A stretch of DNA of 64,000 nt from Pyxicephalus adspersus. Taxonomy: Eukaryota > Chordata > Amphibia > Anura > Pyxicephalidae. The DNA is taken from positions 144,353,876 to 144,417,875 of the forward strand of contig NC_092861.1 of assembly GCF_032062135.1 (NCBI RefSeq). Reading direction: 5' to 3'. Every line of letters begins with the position of its first letter. Position 1 is the stretch's first letter. The position numbers and the translations under genes are program-made. The notes under the pieces are model-generated. The model was given only the letters and a program-made list of their open reading frames with translations, was not told where the DNA came from and made no database searches. Below are positions 26,275-37,253 of the stretch, piece by piece.

Positions 26275-26412
26275 ACCACTCTTACATTGTAAGCTTTTCT
26301 GGACAGGGTCCTCTCCTCCTCCTCTTTCACTGTCTGTATCTATTTAATGTACAGTGCTGCGTAATATGTTAGCGCTAAATAAATACTGTTTATCAATAAT
26401 GATAATAATAAT
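26275..26412 (+). repeat. L2-type LINE 3' end fragment
   Basis: ACATTGTAAGCTTTTCTGGA, CAGGGTCCTCTCCTCCTCCT, GTACAGTGCTGCGTAATATG, TTAGCGCTAAATAAATACTG and a terminal (AATAAT) run give the L2 3' end in plus orientation. Confidence 0.8.
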
Positions 26413-26631
26413 GATATCCTAGGGTGACAATGGCCACTCAACATTGTCTTTAGGTAAAGAGCTGGGTAAAAAAAAAAAAACCTCCCAAGATTTTTTTGCA
26501 GGCAGGTACAACCATTTCTTCTTTTTTTTTGCATTTATTGAACCAATAAAACCAAATTTCCAATCAAATGGAAGCCATTAAACTCCATTGCTAGGGTTTA
26601 CTTTAACTTTCATGAAAAACAAAGACATATA

Positions 26632-26936
26632 CATGCGTCAGATTATCGTCGCCCGAGACGAATAGTCATGCTCATCTCGGGTGAAAATCTGAGTGTACAG
26701 TGGTCCCCCAACGCCATTCACGAATGCACTGTGGCAGAATTATGAACGGCCAATTGGGAATGACCCCTGTGTATTTTAATGGAGGAGAGAACGGTAGGGT
26801 GCCGCTTGCTCTTCCTCTCCGTGAAAGAAACTGGCACTTTGTGTACATTGTTAGTTCCTTTATCTGTCACTGGAAATGATCGTAAAAGATTTTTTCCAGG
26901 GACAATCATTTGACCGCCTATCAGGCATCAGGGCTT
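26632..26936. mobile_element. GGCTACGTACACAC MITE, diverged subfamily
   Basis: TACATGCGTCAGATTATCGT and CATCTCGGGTGAAAATCTGA at the left, a GAACGGCCAATTGGGAA word shared with 40612-40800, and AATGATCGTAAAAGATTTTT at the right. The terminal repeats are degraded. Confidence 0.55.
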
Positions 26937-27826
26937 TAAGCTGCAACTAAAATAGGCAAATAGTTTGTATTTAGTGCATGCTTTGCTTTCCTTACCATCC
27001 ATTTTGGATTGCAGTATAAAAATGCCTTTCTACCTGTTGAAATATATTGGTATACATAACTATGGTATACATAAGAACTTTTTAATTTTTTTTAACGTCA
27101 TAGTCTGTCTCCTTAAGAATGCAGAATTTTTTGGAAGTCGATAGATTTGGTATTGGTCGACATCTGCTGCGTTCCATCAGAGAGCGGACAGATAAGAAGT
27201 CTTGATGAATGTCAAATTTTCAACATATTTTCTAATATGATTATGAAGGAAATATGTTCGATAATCCATTATGGAGCTCACCTTGACAAAGGTCACAAAA
27301 TGATGGTGGCTTAACTACAGCGACTCTTCAGACAAAGTTTGGAGAAGAAGGAAAGCTATTGGGCTAATTTAATAAGTAGGGCACCGAGAAGTAGGCAATA
27401 ACCCAGAGCAACCAATTTTATCTATTATCAGCATAAAGCAGGATCAATTATGAAAGAAGATTACTAGTAATGGATAACATTAGATTGTGATACTAAGGGT
27501 CACCATCACCCACCCGATGAGGCCTACAAATCAACAGCAGCATTAAGGTGGTTTAGGACTACTGCGAGGAAGTGCCGCCCGTACCATGAGGAAAATAAGT
27601 TTCTGCATCAGATGGCATTACAAAGGGGATAACGCCAGCTCATCTGAGGGTAGTGGTGGTGCCCAGTGTATCCTATAGCAACCACAATGGAAGCCTGGTG
27701 CCCCGACTATGTGGGTGTGTGTATACATAATGCATAAGTGTGTTGTTGAAATGTCTCACAGGGGGTACTGCTGTGTTTTAAATAAAATGGTAGAAATAAA
27801 TCTTAGAGGGTACTATGCACTACAGT

Positions 27827-28016
27827 GTTTCTATTTCTGGCCCCTGCATTTTGATACTCCTGATGCCTGCATTTTGTTTAATGCGATATACGTTAATTTT
27901 ACTCCTAACTCCATCACTTTGTACATTTCAAAGTTCTGGCCCCTCTACTCTGCACATTACATATTCCTGACCCCTGCACTCTGTACAGTACAAACTCCTA
28001 GCCATTATACTCTTTA
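27827..28016. repeat. Degenerate tandem repeat, about 30-35-base unit
   Basis: Successive units resemble TTCTGGCCCCTGCATTTTGATAC or TTCCTGACCCCTGCACTCTG followed by a short TACA-rich spacer. Five to six units are recognisable and strongly diverged. It ends where TTTAGGCTAGACACACACAC begins. Confidence 0.6.
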
Positions 28017-28081
28017 GGCTAGACACACACACTAAAGATTTATGTTTGTTGGCAGTATATAAATCAAGTAGCCTTGATGTA

Positions 28082-28558
28082 CAGCGAGGGAAAGAAGTAT
28101 TTGATCCCCTGCTGATTTTGTACGTTTGCCCTCTGACAATAAAATTACCAGTCTATAACTGTAATTGTAGGTTTATTGTAGGTGTGAGAGACAGGATAAC
28201 AACAAAAGAACCCTCAAAACCCAGTGCTCAAATGTCAGAGCTTGATGTGCATTGTAATGAGTGAAATAAGTTTTTGATCCCCTATCAACCAGCAAGATTT
28301 CAGGCTCTCAGGTGTCTTCACTATATGCAGGTAACAAGCTGAGATTAGGAGCACCCTCTGTAAGGGAGTGCTCCTAACCCAAGCTTGTTACACTACCTGT
28401 ATAAATGTCACCTGTCCACAGAAGCAATCAATAAGATTCCAAACTAGCCACCATGGTCAAGACCGAAGAGCTGTCTAAGGATTATAGACTGGTCATTTCT
28501 TTGTCAGAGGGCAAACATACAAAATCTGCAGGGGATCAAATACTTCTTCCCCTCATTG
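28082..28558 (+). mobile_element. Tc1-like element, internally deleted, TA-flanked
   Basis: 477-base element between TA dinucleotides (28080-28081 and 28559-28560). Left terminus CAGCGAGGGAAAGAAGTATT and right terminus AATACTTCTTCCCCTCATTG are inverted repeats that extend inward through GATCCCCTGC and GTTTGCCCTCTGACA. A subterminal hairpin (GAGATTAGGAGCAC / GTGCTCCTAACCCAAGC) follows. The transposase start is retained (ATGGTCAAGACCGAAGAGCT, M-V-K-T-E-E-L). The rest is deleted straight into the right terminal repeat. It cannot move itself. It is the same family as 53849-54806. Confidence 0.9.
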
Positions 28559-29154
28559 TAGTATTACTTCCACACCAGCTGGAGCTGTTACAATAAGCGC
28601 AGAACCATAAGCCTCTGCTCTGCAAGGCTGCTGACAGTCCCACTATACAAACCCATTCTAGCACTAATGAAATGTGGACCAAAATGTAAAATCTATGCTG
28701 TCTGTGTGCCTGGTGGGATTCAAACCCAGGCGAATGCACACATGACTGGATGCTAAACTTCCTTTCTTTATATAACTCTATATGGGTCTCCAGAGAGCAA
28801 ACTCAGGGACCAATAAGGAATTCAAACAGATCATTTCATAATCTCAGTATATCTCCAAGAATAGCAAACAACAAGAGCAGAAGAATGATTTGCTAGAATA
28901 TATCAAATTGTATAGGATTCCTAAATACAACATTTACTCTTAGCATGCCTAAAATTTTTTAGGCACTGATTTTTCTCCAGTATGAAAAGCCCAAAAACAA
29001 AAAAACACATTGCACAAACTGGACACCTAACCTGGAAGAGTCCTTCCAACTTTAAGCTAAAGTATGGGGCCTTCTGCACTTTCACGTACCCGTAGGAGTG
29101 CAATACATTGCTCTGTTTAACCATCTAGACTGGAACACGAATGCTATGTCTCAC

Positions 29155-29219
29155 CTGCTGGCAGTTTTCACTGAGCAATTTTTCTTATGTCCTCGATCTG
29201 ACCGGGTATCTCGTAACAG
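29155..29219 (-). CDS. GPATCH2: GPATCH2 coding exon (third from the end)
   Basis: 65-base exon with a strong polypyrimidine acceptor (TTTTTTTTCTTTGTCCAG|CTG) and donor CAG|GTGAGA. It starts in phase 0, reads [20 protein letters not shown] plus S, and ends with AG of a split arginine codon completed at 16874. Human GPATCH2 has [20 protein letters not shown] at the same place. The exon is too small to be noticed as an open frame. Both its sequence and its phase fit between the 33717 and 16786 exons. Confidence 0.94.
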
Positions 29220-29430
29220 CTGGACAAAGAAAAAAAAAACACAAAACATTTCAGTTAATAAAGTTCATATGTATAAACTATTGTATTGTACGGGATCCCC
29301 AGTCAAATGTAGTCAAATGTTGACATATATATGTTCACTTTTTGAACCGCAATGTTTTACTGACATAATTATGATTACTGTTTCTATATGCTTTTGCTAG
29401 TATTGTCACTGGTTTCTCACTAATCCCTTA

Positions 29431-29462
29431 AGGAAGCCTAAAGCAGCGAAACGCGTCGGGCC
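29431..29462 (+). repeat. GAAACGCGTC core repeat
   Basis: AAGGAAGCCTAAAGCAGC followed by GAAACGCGTCGGGCC. It has the same order and spacing as the other three occurrences. Confidence 0.55.
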
Positions 29463-29785
29463 GCGGGAACCAGTTCAGCCAGTATATTGTAACACTCTTT
29501 AAGATCAAGTGAGTTGTGCTTTGTATAGTAGACCTGGTCACCCTCCAAATATGAGTGTTATGCACATGGCTTCTGTCTAGATATAAGTAATTCATCTTTG
29601 CCTTACTACTGTTTATACCTTGTACAATCACCTATAAACGCTTGAGCCACATCAAATCCCCTGCTGTTCTCTCCTTTCTGTTTATTATGTTATTGTGTAA
29701 AGAAGTAAAGAAGGAAAAGACCATAAGGGAAAGATATTTCTGTATGATCAGGTGAACCGGATTAGTGCCAAGCCTGGTATAATCA

Positions 29786-30194
29786 TAAAATGTATAATAC
29801 AGACATGAACAGAAGGCTTTTAAATGGCACTGCAGTTAACTACTAAAATTACTTTATTGAAAAATTAAAGAAATATAAAAATATATATAGACATACAGAA
29901 GCATTAACATGATGATTTGTACATTAGAGGTGAGTACTGAACTTGTTTGCATGAAATATACAGTCTTAATTCCCCTTGCCGACGCGTTCCGCCTATTAAG
30001 GCTTCCTCAGGGGATTTTAGAGGGTAGAGTAGCAGTTCAGTACTCACCTCTAATGTACCAATCATCATGTTAATGCTTCAGTATGTCTATATAAATTTTT
30101 ATATTTCTATGAATTCTCAATAAAGTAAATAATTTTAGTAGTTAACTGCAGGGCTATTTAAAAGCCTTCTGTTTATGTCTGTACTATAAAATTT
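29786..30194. mobile_element. Foldback element with about 158-base inverted arms
   Basis: The left arm (29786-29943) and right arm (30034-30194) are near-perfect inverse complements. Examples are CAGACATGAACAGAAGGCTT versus AAGCCTTCTGTTTATGTCTG, and TACATTAGAGGTGAGTACTG versus CAGTACTCACCTCTAATGTA. The 90-base centre holds GACGCGTTCCGCC and GGCTTCCTCAGGGG, the inverted GAAACGCGTC core. There is no coding content. Transcribed, it would form a long hairpin. Confidence 0.85.
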
Positions 30195-31249
30195 TAGGTT
30201 ATTGTGCATTTGTTTTTGTTTTTTTAATATTGCAGCATTTTTAGACATTCATTCCCTTTTTTGACTTTATTTCCTATTTCAAGGTCACAACTTTTTTTTT
30301 AGAATGTTTATAAGTTTTACCCAAATTCACAAAGTTGGGTAAAACAGGGAGGAGCACAACAAAACGAGTCCATTGGATAAACTGACCCCAAAGTGGTTAT
30401 TGATAACATAAAATCATCACAAATCAACATGGAAGATTTATTCTGATATACAAACATGTAAACAAGACACTGTTCTAAGAAAAGAGGGGTGACACGTTTA
30501 TCAGGCAATGATATCGGAGATGTCGCAGAATACAGGTGACCATCTCCTGGCTAGAGGACACGCAGTGTCACATTGCCCGCTGTCACATAGTCAATCTCCG
30601 CAGTCACATTAACAATCAAATTCAAGGACATCTGTTGCAAGTGACGTTTTCCTGATACTGACCGGGTAAATGAATGCTCTTCAGGCTGTTTACAGGTGGG
30701 TTGCATGACGATAACAGATGGCCTATCAGATATTTTAGACCAATCGTACATGGATGTCAATATGAAATGTGCCGGAGGACTTTTCAAACAACGTGACCCT
30801 GTTGCTATGACCGAGAAAGTTTAAAGACAAACTCCAAATCGAAGATTATGACTTACAGATTAATTTAAAATAATTAAAAAATAAATAAATTCCTGAATCT
30901 GTCTTTATATATTACTCGGGTAGTACCCTGCACAGCAGGATTGGGATTGGGATAAGGAGGGGTAGCGATTGGGAGACCAGGCTCTACTACATTGAAAAAT
31001 GCTGTCACTGTCAACACTGACTGCCTAGATCACCTGTTCCCTTACTGTCCAATCAGTAGGCTGGGGGCGGGTTAGTGACCAAGTTATTTTACATACCATA
31101 AGTGCAGAAACGTATGGCCACTGACTTTGCTAAGCAAAGTAGTGGATCAGCCAATCGGACAAACACTTGGAAGATAAGCCATTCACATATATGCATTTCT
31201 AACTGTATTTGGCATTTGGGGCATCGGCTGATTAGCAAGTTTTGATATT

Positions 31250-31385
31250 ATTAAACAGTATTTATATAGCTGCAACATAATACGTAGTGTTGTAAATTAA
31301 ATAGGGGTTTCAAATGATTGACAGATACATACAAAGAAACAGGAGGAGAGGACCCCACTCAGAAGAGCTTACCATCTAAGAACAA
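31250..31385 (-). repeat. L2-type LINE 3' end fragment
   Basis: TTAAACAGTATTTATATAGC, ATAGGGGTTTCAAATGATTG, GGAGGAGAGGACCCC and AGAAGAGCTTACCATCTAAG (plus strand listing) are the L2 end in minus orientation. Confidence 0.75.
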
Positions 31386-31825
31386 AGGATATTTATTATG
31401 TACAATAAAGCTATTCAGACTGATTGTATGGCTGTCATATTTTCCTTTTTTCTATGTAACAAATTATGGCTAAAATGTGAAAACTTAGCACTGACGATAT
31501 AGAAATTAATTGTATTCAGCTTTGTAATATACAGAAACCACAAGCACAAAGCAGTCTTGCACTGCACTGTACTGTTATATGTATAGAATCACAATAACCC
31601 CCTATATTGTTTGCCGGAGCCCACCCTGGGTCAAGTAGCTGTCTCTTGGTGACCCTAGGAGTCGGAAATAAATTCCTGTCCATTTTAAAAGATGTGGGAG
31701 GATGGGAGTGCCAAGACATTTGGATCACCCCAAGTATAATTTTTGTCACAATAAAAGGGTCTGTCAAAGTTTGAGCGTTGAAGCATTTCAGGTGTCTTAT
31801 ATCTGCCTATATATATCCTATTTAC

Positions 31826-31990
31826 CGATCAGCCAAAACATTAAAATCACCTGCCTTATACTGTTTAGGTCCCTCTTGTGCAGGTAACGAGCTTTGACCC
31901 TTGAAGCACGCACAACACAAGCCACTGAAGGTTTCCTAACTACCAATAGGCATTGGTGGCAGATCCATCAGCCTGCCATTGCCCCATAGT
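31826..31990. repeat. Interspersed repeat (GATCAGCCAAAACATTAAAA type)
   Basis: CGATCAGCCAAAACATTAAA followed by CACCTGCC and TTTAGGTCCCTCTTGTGC recalls a repeat widespread in fishes and frogs. The class was not determined from the sequence. Confidence 0.4.
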
Positions 31991-32104
31991 GCAACTTGTT
32001 GCTAAATACCATACACGTACACGGCCACCTTCTCCACTGTTCCATGATCCAGTTTTGATGCCCATGTAGCTATTGTGTACGATTTTGGTGTAATACAAGG
32101 GACA

Positions 32105-32285
32105 GCAGGGACATTTTGTTTTGCCAGCTGAGATGCACGGTTTGTCTAGTCACATTGCTCCCATGGCCAGCATTATATTTTTTGGAGATTTGCACTATGG
32201 TAGCTCTTCTGTGGGATGGGACTAAACAGTTCCTGACCCTAAGCAGAACTCTGAAAGGTCTTCTCACCATGATTAGAGGGGTTTG
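32105..32285 (-). pseudogene. Tc1-like transposase relic (HTH region)
   Basis: An open stretch on the minus strand reads MVRRPFRVLLRVRNCLV, then RATIVQISKKYNAG and VTRQTVHLS. It resembles the second helix-turn-helix of Tc1-like transposases (RxTVxQIxxxxNAG...xSxxTVHRSL). No catalytic domain follows, and flanking sequence is unrelated, so this is a fragment. Confidence 0.55.
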
Positions 32286-33287
32286 TCCTGACGTAAGGAA
32301 GCAAGGCCCTGTCCATCCACCATAACTGCCGCCACAAGAGTGGAACACGGCACGGTAAGTCAGTAATGGGGAAAAGATAAGCTGCAGGAGATCACATGCA
32401 CATGAGTAGTCTTTTTCCTCTCTTTGCTTTTTTTTGGGCACAGCTTCCACACTACAGGTCCTCTTTAATATCACAATTATATGTCTGCAGCATCTTATAT
32501 TTGACATCAAATTTTGGATTTTTTTTTTCACTATTATATATCAAACTCGCAGCAGCAGAACTGAAAACTGCACAGGTATGAATAATGATCAATTCAGTTC
32601 CAGTCACGTGGCTCTCAGTAAGGAGACAGTGATTTGAGATGGCCGGTGATAGGCGACAGACGGTAAGCGGTCTGGCTCTGCCCTGCGCATATTATACAGC
32701 GGCCCCATCAGATGAGACGCTGGACACCTTTATCTTGGACGCAATGAAGGATTGCCTTTCCACACTTCGAATTTCAAACACGCTAAAATGTCAGGATTAA
32801 ATATACAAACAATAATAGATTGATTTATGAGAATACAGTGCACTCCACTGGCCATGAATATAAAGGACACACAGTTCTGCATATCAGTGCCGGACACAGA
32901 GCGTCTGACCACAGAGAAATCTTCTCATCTATTTCATGCTGCAAGGTAAATATCACAGTTATAGCTCACAACTGTCTCTCTTTAGGAAATAAATGTAAAA
33001 CTCTCTAATAATGTAAATAACACTTTTGAATATTTTTATAAGTAAATTTCATTTTTTTTTTGTTTTGTTTGAACCCTCATTCAGTTACATGTGGTATGTT
33101 TGATGCCCTGTGTATCAAAAACAATTTTATCAATTTTAACTGTAAAATACAGTTTTCACTTTGCAGGAACAGGAGCCAGGGTGTTAAGCATAGTCACCCC
33201 AAAAGTGCTGGAACAAGCTGCTTCATGGCAGCTTTTAAAATTGCTTTTGAGTATTTTAGTATACTTTTACCAAATGCAGTATAATAT

Positions 33288-33453
33288 CAGTGTTCTCCCA
33301 CAGCCCTTTTAGTCAGGTGCACCACCTGTCGTTTTCAGAAGCCACCCAGCTGTTCTTGGGAGGTTACTGAAGAGTTGGGTCACAATACAGGGGCCATCAT
33401 CCACCTAAAATTTCTTCTCACTCGGCTTATGAAAATGTCCAGGTTTAACACTG
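33288..33453 (+). mobile_element. CAG...CTG short element, copy 1
   Basis: CAGTGTTCTCCCACAGCCC at the left and CCAGGTTTAACACTG at the right. The interior GTCACAATACAGGGGCC and CCACCTAAAATTTCTTC is shared by all five copies. Flanks AATAT/AAAGT agree at only 3 of 5 positions, so this copy is old. Confidence 0.75.
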
Positions 33454-33716
33454 AAAGTGATGTCCATGCTAAGCAGTCAATTGATTTTACTTTCACATTC
33501 AGAAATTATGGAATTTGGTTGCGTGATGCTGGTAAAATCAGAATATTTTAGGGATCAGCACATTTTCTGCCATTATGACAGAGTTGCTGGCTCCAAATGC
33601 CATCATGTTTTGGATAGGTTGGGCAACCGTAATGGGGTTAATCCTTATTCCAACTACTCACATTCCCATCCTCCCCTGCCACCCCAAACTTTCCATTCGC
33701 CAGACTCCCAGCTTAC

Positions 33717-33756
33717 CTGACTATGATCTTTTCTTGCTCCAGGAGAAAACCAATGA
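33717..33756 (-). CDS. GPATCH2: GPATCH2 small coding exon, HWFSPGA segment
   Basis: 40-base micro-sized exon with acceptor ATTTTCTTTTGCAG|T and donor CAG|GTAAGC. The first base completes an aspartate codon (GA|T), then 13 codons read HWFSPGARKDHSQ, ending in phase 0. Human GPATCH2 has DHWFSPGARTEHDQ. Its shortness makes it invisible to open-frame searches; the match and the two-sided phase fit are the evidence. Confidence 0.94.
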
Positions 33757-33801
33757 CTGCAAAAGAAAATAAAAAATAAAGAAGAATTATACCAGTAGGA
33801 T

Positions 33802-33999
33802 GTAAAGTAGAACTGAATTCTCTAGATTCCTCAACGCATTAGGAAACATATTAAAACATGAGTATCTCCGTCACAAACATCTACTTCTGCTGCTGCTTTC
33901 TCTACAATGAGGGTGGAAGTGTGTTATGAATGTTCGTCTCCCAGGGCCATCAATAAACTGGTAATTAAAGATGGAAAATTAGCTGGAGTTCTGCTTTAA
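33802..33999. mobile_element. TTAA-type MITE, 198 bases
   Basis: GTAAAGTAGAACTGAATTC at the left and GGAGTTCTGCTTTAA at the right are inverted ends of the TTAAAGYRGAACT type. It lies 46 bases from the acceptor side of the 33756 exon. Confidence 0.5.
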
Positions 34000-35741
34000 C
34001 AAGGATTAGGGCAAATGATTGACCCCTATGTCCTGCTTTAAAGCAAATCTCATCTCATTTAAAGCTAAATATAAAAAATAAATAATAAATAAAAAAATAT
34101 AAAAGCAATAATATACAGGAATGCATTGGATGCAGCAGAATACGGGACATAATTTTTAAATTCTCAGTGGTCTCCATCCTTCCTGCAAAAGTTAATTGCT
34201 TTTTTTAGGACATAATACAGTAAAACTTACCTAATCCCTCATCCATGCAGCTTACTAGACCTGCCCCCGCACAGCCTCTTCACAGGTCTCAATGCCTGGC
34301 CAGTCTCTCTGCTAACGTCATTACGTTTAGAGCAAACCAGTCTTGCACTGTGCACAATGACGCCAAAAGCCCACCCACAATCTGAAGCATTGAGTAGTGG
34401 CGGAGTGCGCCACCTATTGCAGGAGCAAATTTTTACTTACAACATCATCGCCTAAAATAAAAATGAGTAATAAACCCCTTTGAGGGTGGGGGGGTTAGGA
34501 ATTTTGCTCAACATTCAGCTTTTAAAATGCATTTGATTTAGCAGTCACGTGGCCACTGTGCAAATCCTTCTTCTCATGGTGAGTGCTGTGGTTAAGCAGG
34601 AGGCTTCACTCCAGGACTGGACAAGATGTCCATTCCGATCACTCTTTTGCACCACACAGGGCATGGTTGAGAAGAAAGTATTGGGCCAGGCCCGTCTGTC
34701 AATGAAGCTAAGCTGGGGTGTAGTAAGTAGCTGAACTAAATGGCATTGTGTGGCTCTAATAAGTTAAAGGGACTTCACTGCACACAACACAAATCTGCTT
34801 CCATGCTTAGCATGGTCATAAACCTACAGCAAGGGACAAGGACTGGCAGGATCATTAGGTTGTGCATATTCTATTTAATATATAAAGTAAACCAGTGTTT
34901 GGATTATTGAGAAGGAGAGCTGTACAATCCCCAAATTTCTTTTCAAGGCAAAATTCACAAAGTTCACATTCCTGAAGTGCTGGAAACCAGGAAAAATTAA
35001 AACCGCTCATCCCTGCGTAGCTGTATATATTGGATTTGCAATCATGTAAAAGCAAGGTCTCCATGAGGAACATGTATTGGATTTGTAATAAAATAAAAAC
35101 ATTCTGCCTCCCAGCAGATTATGTCTGCTTTACACTTTAGGACGCGATCAGTATATTTTTACACTGGATTGCTTCTATAAAAATAAAAAAACAAAGCTGT
35201 TGTCGGCATAATCCCTGCTGTTTAACGGGGAATAAGTCTGAAAAAATCTTGATGCAGTCCTGGTGATGGACAGTGGGGTAGACGGATCTCAGGAGTCACG
35301 TAACCAAGGCACCTACAAAATTAATGTTGGCGCCTAATTTTTTTGCAACCTTTTGTGCGTGCAAGGAATCAAATGTAAACCGGCATCTATAAATCTGACT
35401 GCTGGATCCTCGGCTGCATGGGTTGGCTCCTAAAATCCATATTAAAGTGAACCTGTCCTATGAGAAGAAAAAAATGCCACTCTCAGGCTTTAAATCTGAA
35501 CATCAGCAGAAATAAAAGACGTGAATGAAGCTCTGAATTATTACAAGTAGAGAAAGCATCTCAATCTGACTTAGTTTTAGCGTTGCAGTGCAATATATAG
35601 CAGATTTCAGACTGAGAGAAGAAAAAGCAGCACAAGTAATTATAAACTGTGATTTGTTGGTCTTTAAATATCACAACTGCCAACCTTTATTTATTACTCC
35701 TGGTGACTGATTTCTATCTACATGGTCTCTATCTACATGGT

Positions 35742-37253
35742 CATGGTGGTGGTCGATACCTTTTGGGGCTCTGCTGTACTATGTACAGGCCAATACAATG
35801 ATGGCACCTAGGTCAATGTTCATGGCGCTGGTTGATAATTTTTGGGGCTCCATTACACTTTTCAAAGTCAAATACCATGATGGCTTCTGGGTTTTTGGTC
35901 ATGCTGATCGTTGATTGGGGCACTACTATACTTTGCATAAGCAACTACAATGATGACGTCTAGGTTATTTGGTCATGGTCGATTGGGGCACTACTATACT
36001 TTGCATAGGCAGATACAATGATGGCACCTAGGTCATTGGTCATGGCAGTGGTCAATACCTTTTGAGGCTCTATGGTACTTTGCACATGCAAATATAATGA
36101 TGGTGCTTGGATCATCGGACATGGCATGGTTGATACTGTTTGGGGCTCTACTATTCTTTGCACAGGCAAATACAGTGGTACCTTGGTATAAGTCCTTGAT
36201 CCATTCCAGATCCTTGGACTTATACCAAACAAATTTTTCCCATAACAAATAAAAGGAAAATGATTAATCAGTTCCCATAAAAAAATCCTATTCTTTTTGG
36301 CATAATATACATTGATGGGGCTGTAAAATAAAATAATTTAAACACTGCTACAAAAATACATAAATACAAAAGCAATTAGATGAAATAAATGAAAATTTAA
36401 CCTCACGTTACCTTGCTGAGAAGAGTAGAGTGCCTACTAGGATGGTGCTGAGAAGGAGGAGGAGATGTTATGTAATTCACAGAGAGTTATTGCGCGGGTT
36501 GTTCACTGAATGGTAGCGCAACTGGCGTACTGACGCTCGTGGGCAGTCATGAGGTAAATAAGGGTAGTGCGTGGTGTTATGACTCATTTTGACCCAAACA
36601 AGTTCTAGCACAAAGGTTGTGTCCAAACAGGACTTATACCAAGTTGGACTTATTCCAAAGCGGACTTATACCAAGGTACCACTGTACATTCATGGCATCT
36701 GGGTCATTGGTCACAGCGATGGTCGATTGGGGCACTACTATACTTTGCATAGGCAAATACAATGATAGTGTCTAGGTCAATGGTCAAGGCGGTAGTCAAT
36801 ACCTTTTGGAGCTCTACTATACTTTGCACAGGCAAATACAATGCTGGTGCCTAGGTCAATGTTCATGGTGGTGGTTAATACCTTTTGGGGCTCCACTGTT
36901 GTTTGCACAGGTGAACACAATGATGGCTCTTAGGTCAGTGGTCATAGTGGTGGTTGATACTTTTTGGAGCTCTACTGTACTTTACACAGGTGCATACACT
37001 AATGGCACCTAGTTCATTAGTAATGGCGGAGGTTGATCCTGTTTGGGTCGCTACTATACTTTGCACAGGCAAATACAATGATGGAACCCAGGTCAATGTT
37101 TATGGGGGTGGTCGATACCTTTTGGGGTGCCTCTGTGTTTGCATATGAAAATGCAATGATGACGCTTAAGGCATTGGCCATGGCAGTGGTCGATACCTTT
37201 TAGGGCTCCACAGTACTTTGCACAGGTGCACACAATGATGGTTTTCATGGTTC
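35742..37253. repeat. 79-base tandem repeat array, about 13 units
   Basis: Units run CATGGNGGTGGTCGATACCT, TTTGGGGCTCTACTATACTT, TGCACAGGCAAATACAATGA, TGGCACCTAGGTCAATGTT. Full units are 79 bases; three (starting near 35900, 35974 and 36710) are shorter (about 67-74 bases) because the GATACCTTTTGGGGCT part is replaced by GATTGGGGCAC. The array is split by a 512-base insertion at 36173-36684. The period is not a multiple of three and units carry stops, so it is not coding. Confidence 0.93.
36173..36684. mobile_element. TA-flanked mariner/pogo-type MITE inside the tandem array
   Basis: 512 bases with perfect 23-base terminal inverted repeats beginning CAGTGGTACCTTGGTATAAG, flanked by TA on both sides (36171-36172, 36685-36686). 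The GGACTTATACCAA word is repeated inside both ends. Removing the element and one TA restores a continuous repeat unit (GCAAATA + CATTCATGGCATC). The termini and the GGAAAATGATTAATC motif resemble Tigger/pogo-type non-autonomous elements. It encodes no transposase. Confidence 0.92.

Larger units (their letters stand above)
29220..33716 (-). other. GPATCH2 intron, 4.5 kb
   Basis: Phase-0 intron (donor CAG|GTAAGC, acceptor ...GTCCAG). It contains a GAAACGCGTC core at 29431-29462, a large foldback (29786-30194), an L2 tail, a Tc1 relic and a 166-base CAG...CTG element. No other structure is clear in 30200-31250 and 32300-33280. Confidence 0.8.

Noticed and set aside
29786..30194. microRNA precursor
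   Set aside because: The arms are far longer than a miRNA hairpin and nearly perfect, as in a foldback transposon.
32070..32531. 153-residue minus-strand open frame as a gene
   Set aside because: Only a short inner part resembles a Tc1 helix-turn-helix; the rest is low-complexity or repeat-derived and there is no catalytic domain.
35742..37253. CRISPR-like array
   Set aside because: Units are contiguous 79-base repeats without unique spacers, and the host is a vertebrate intron.
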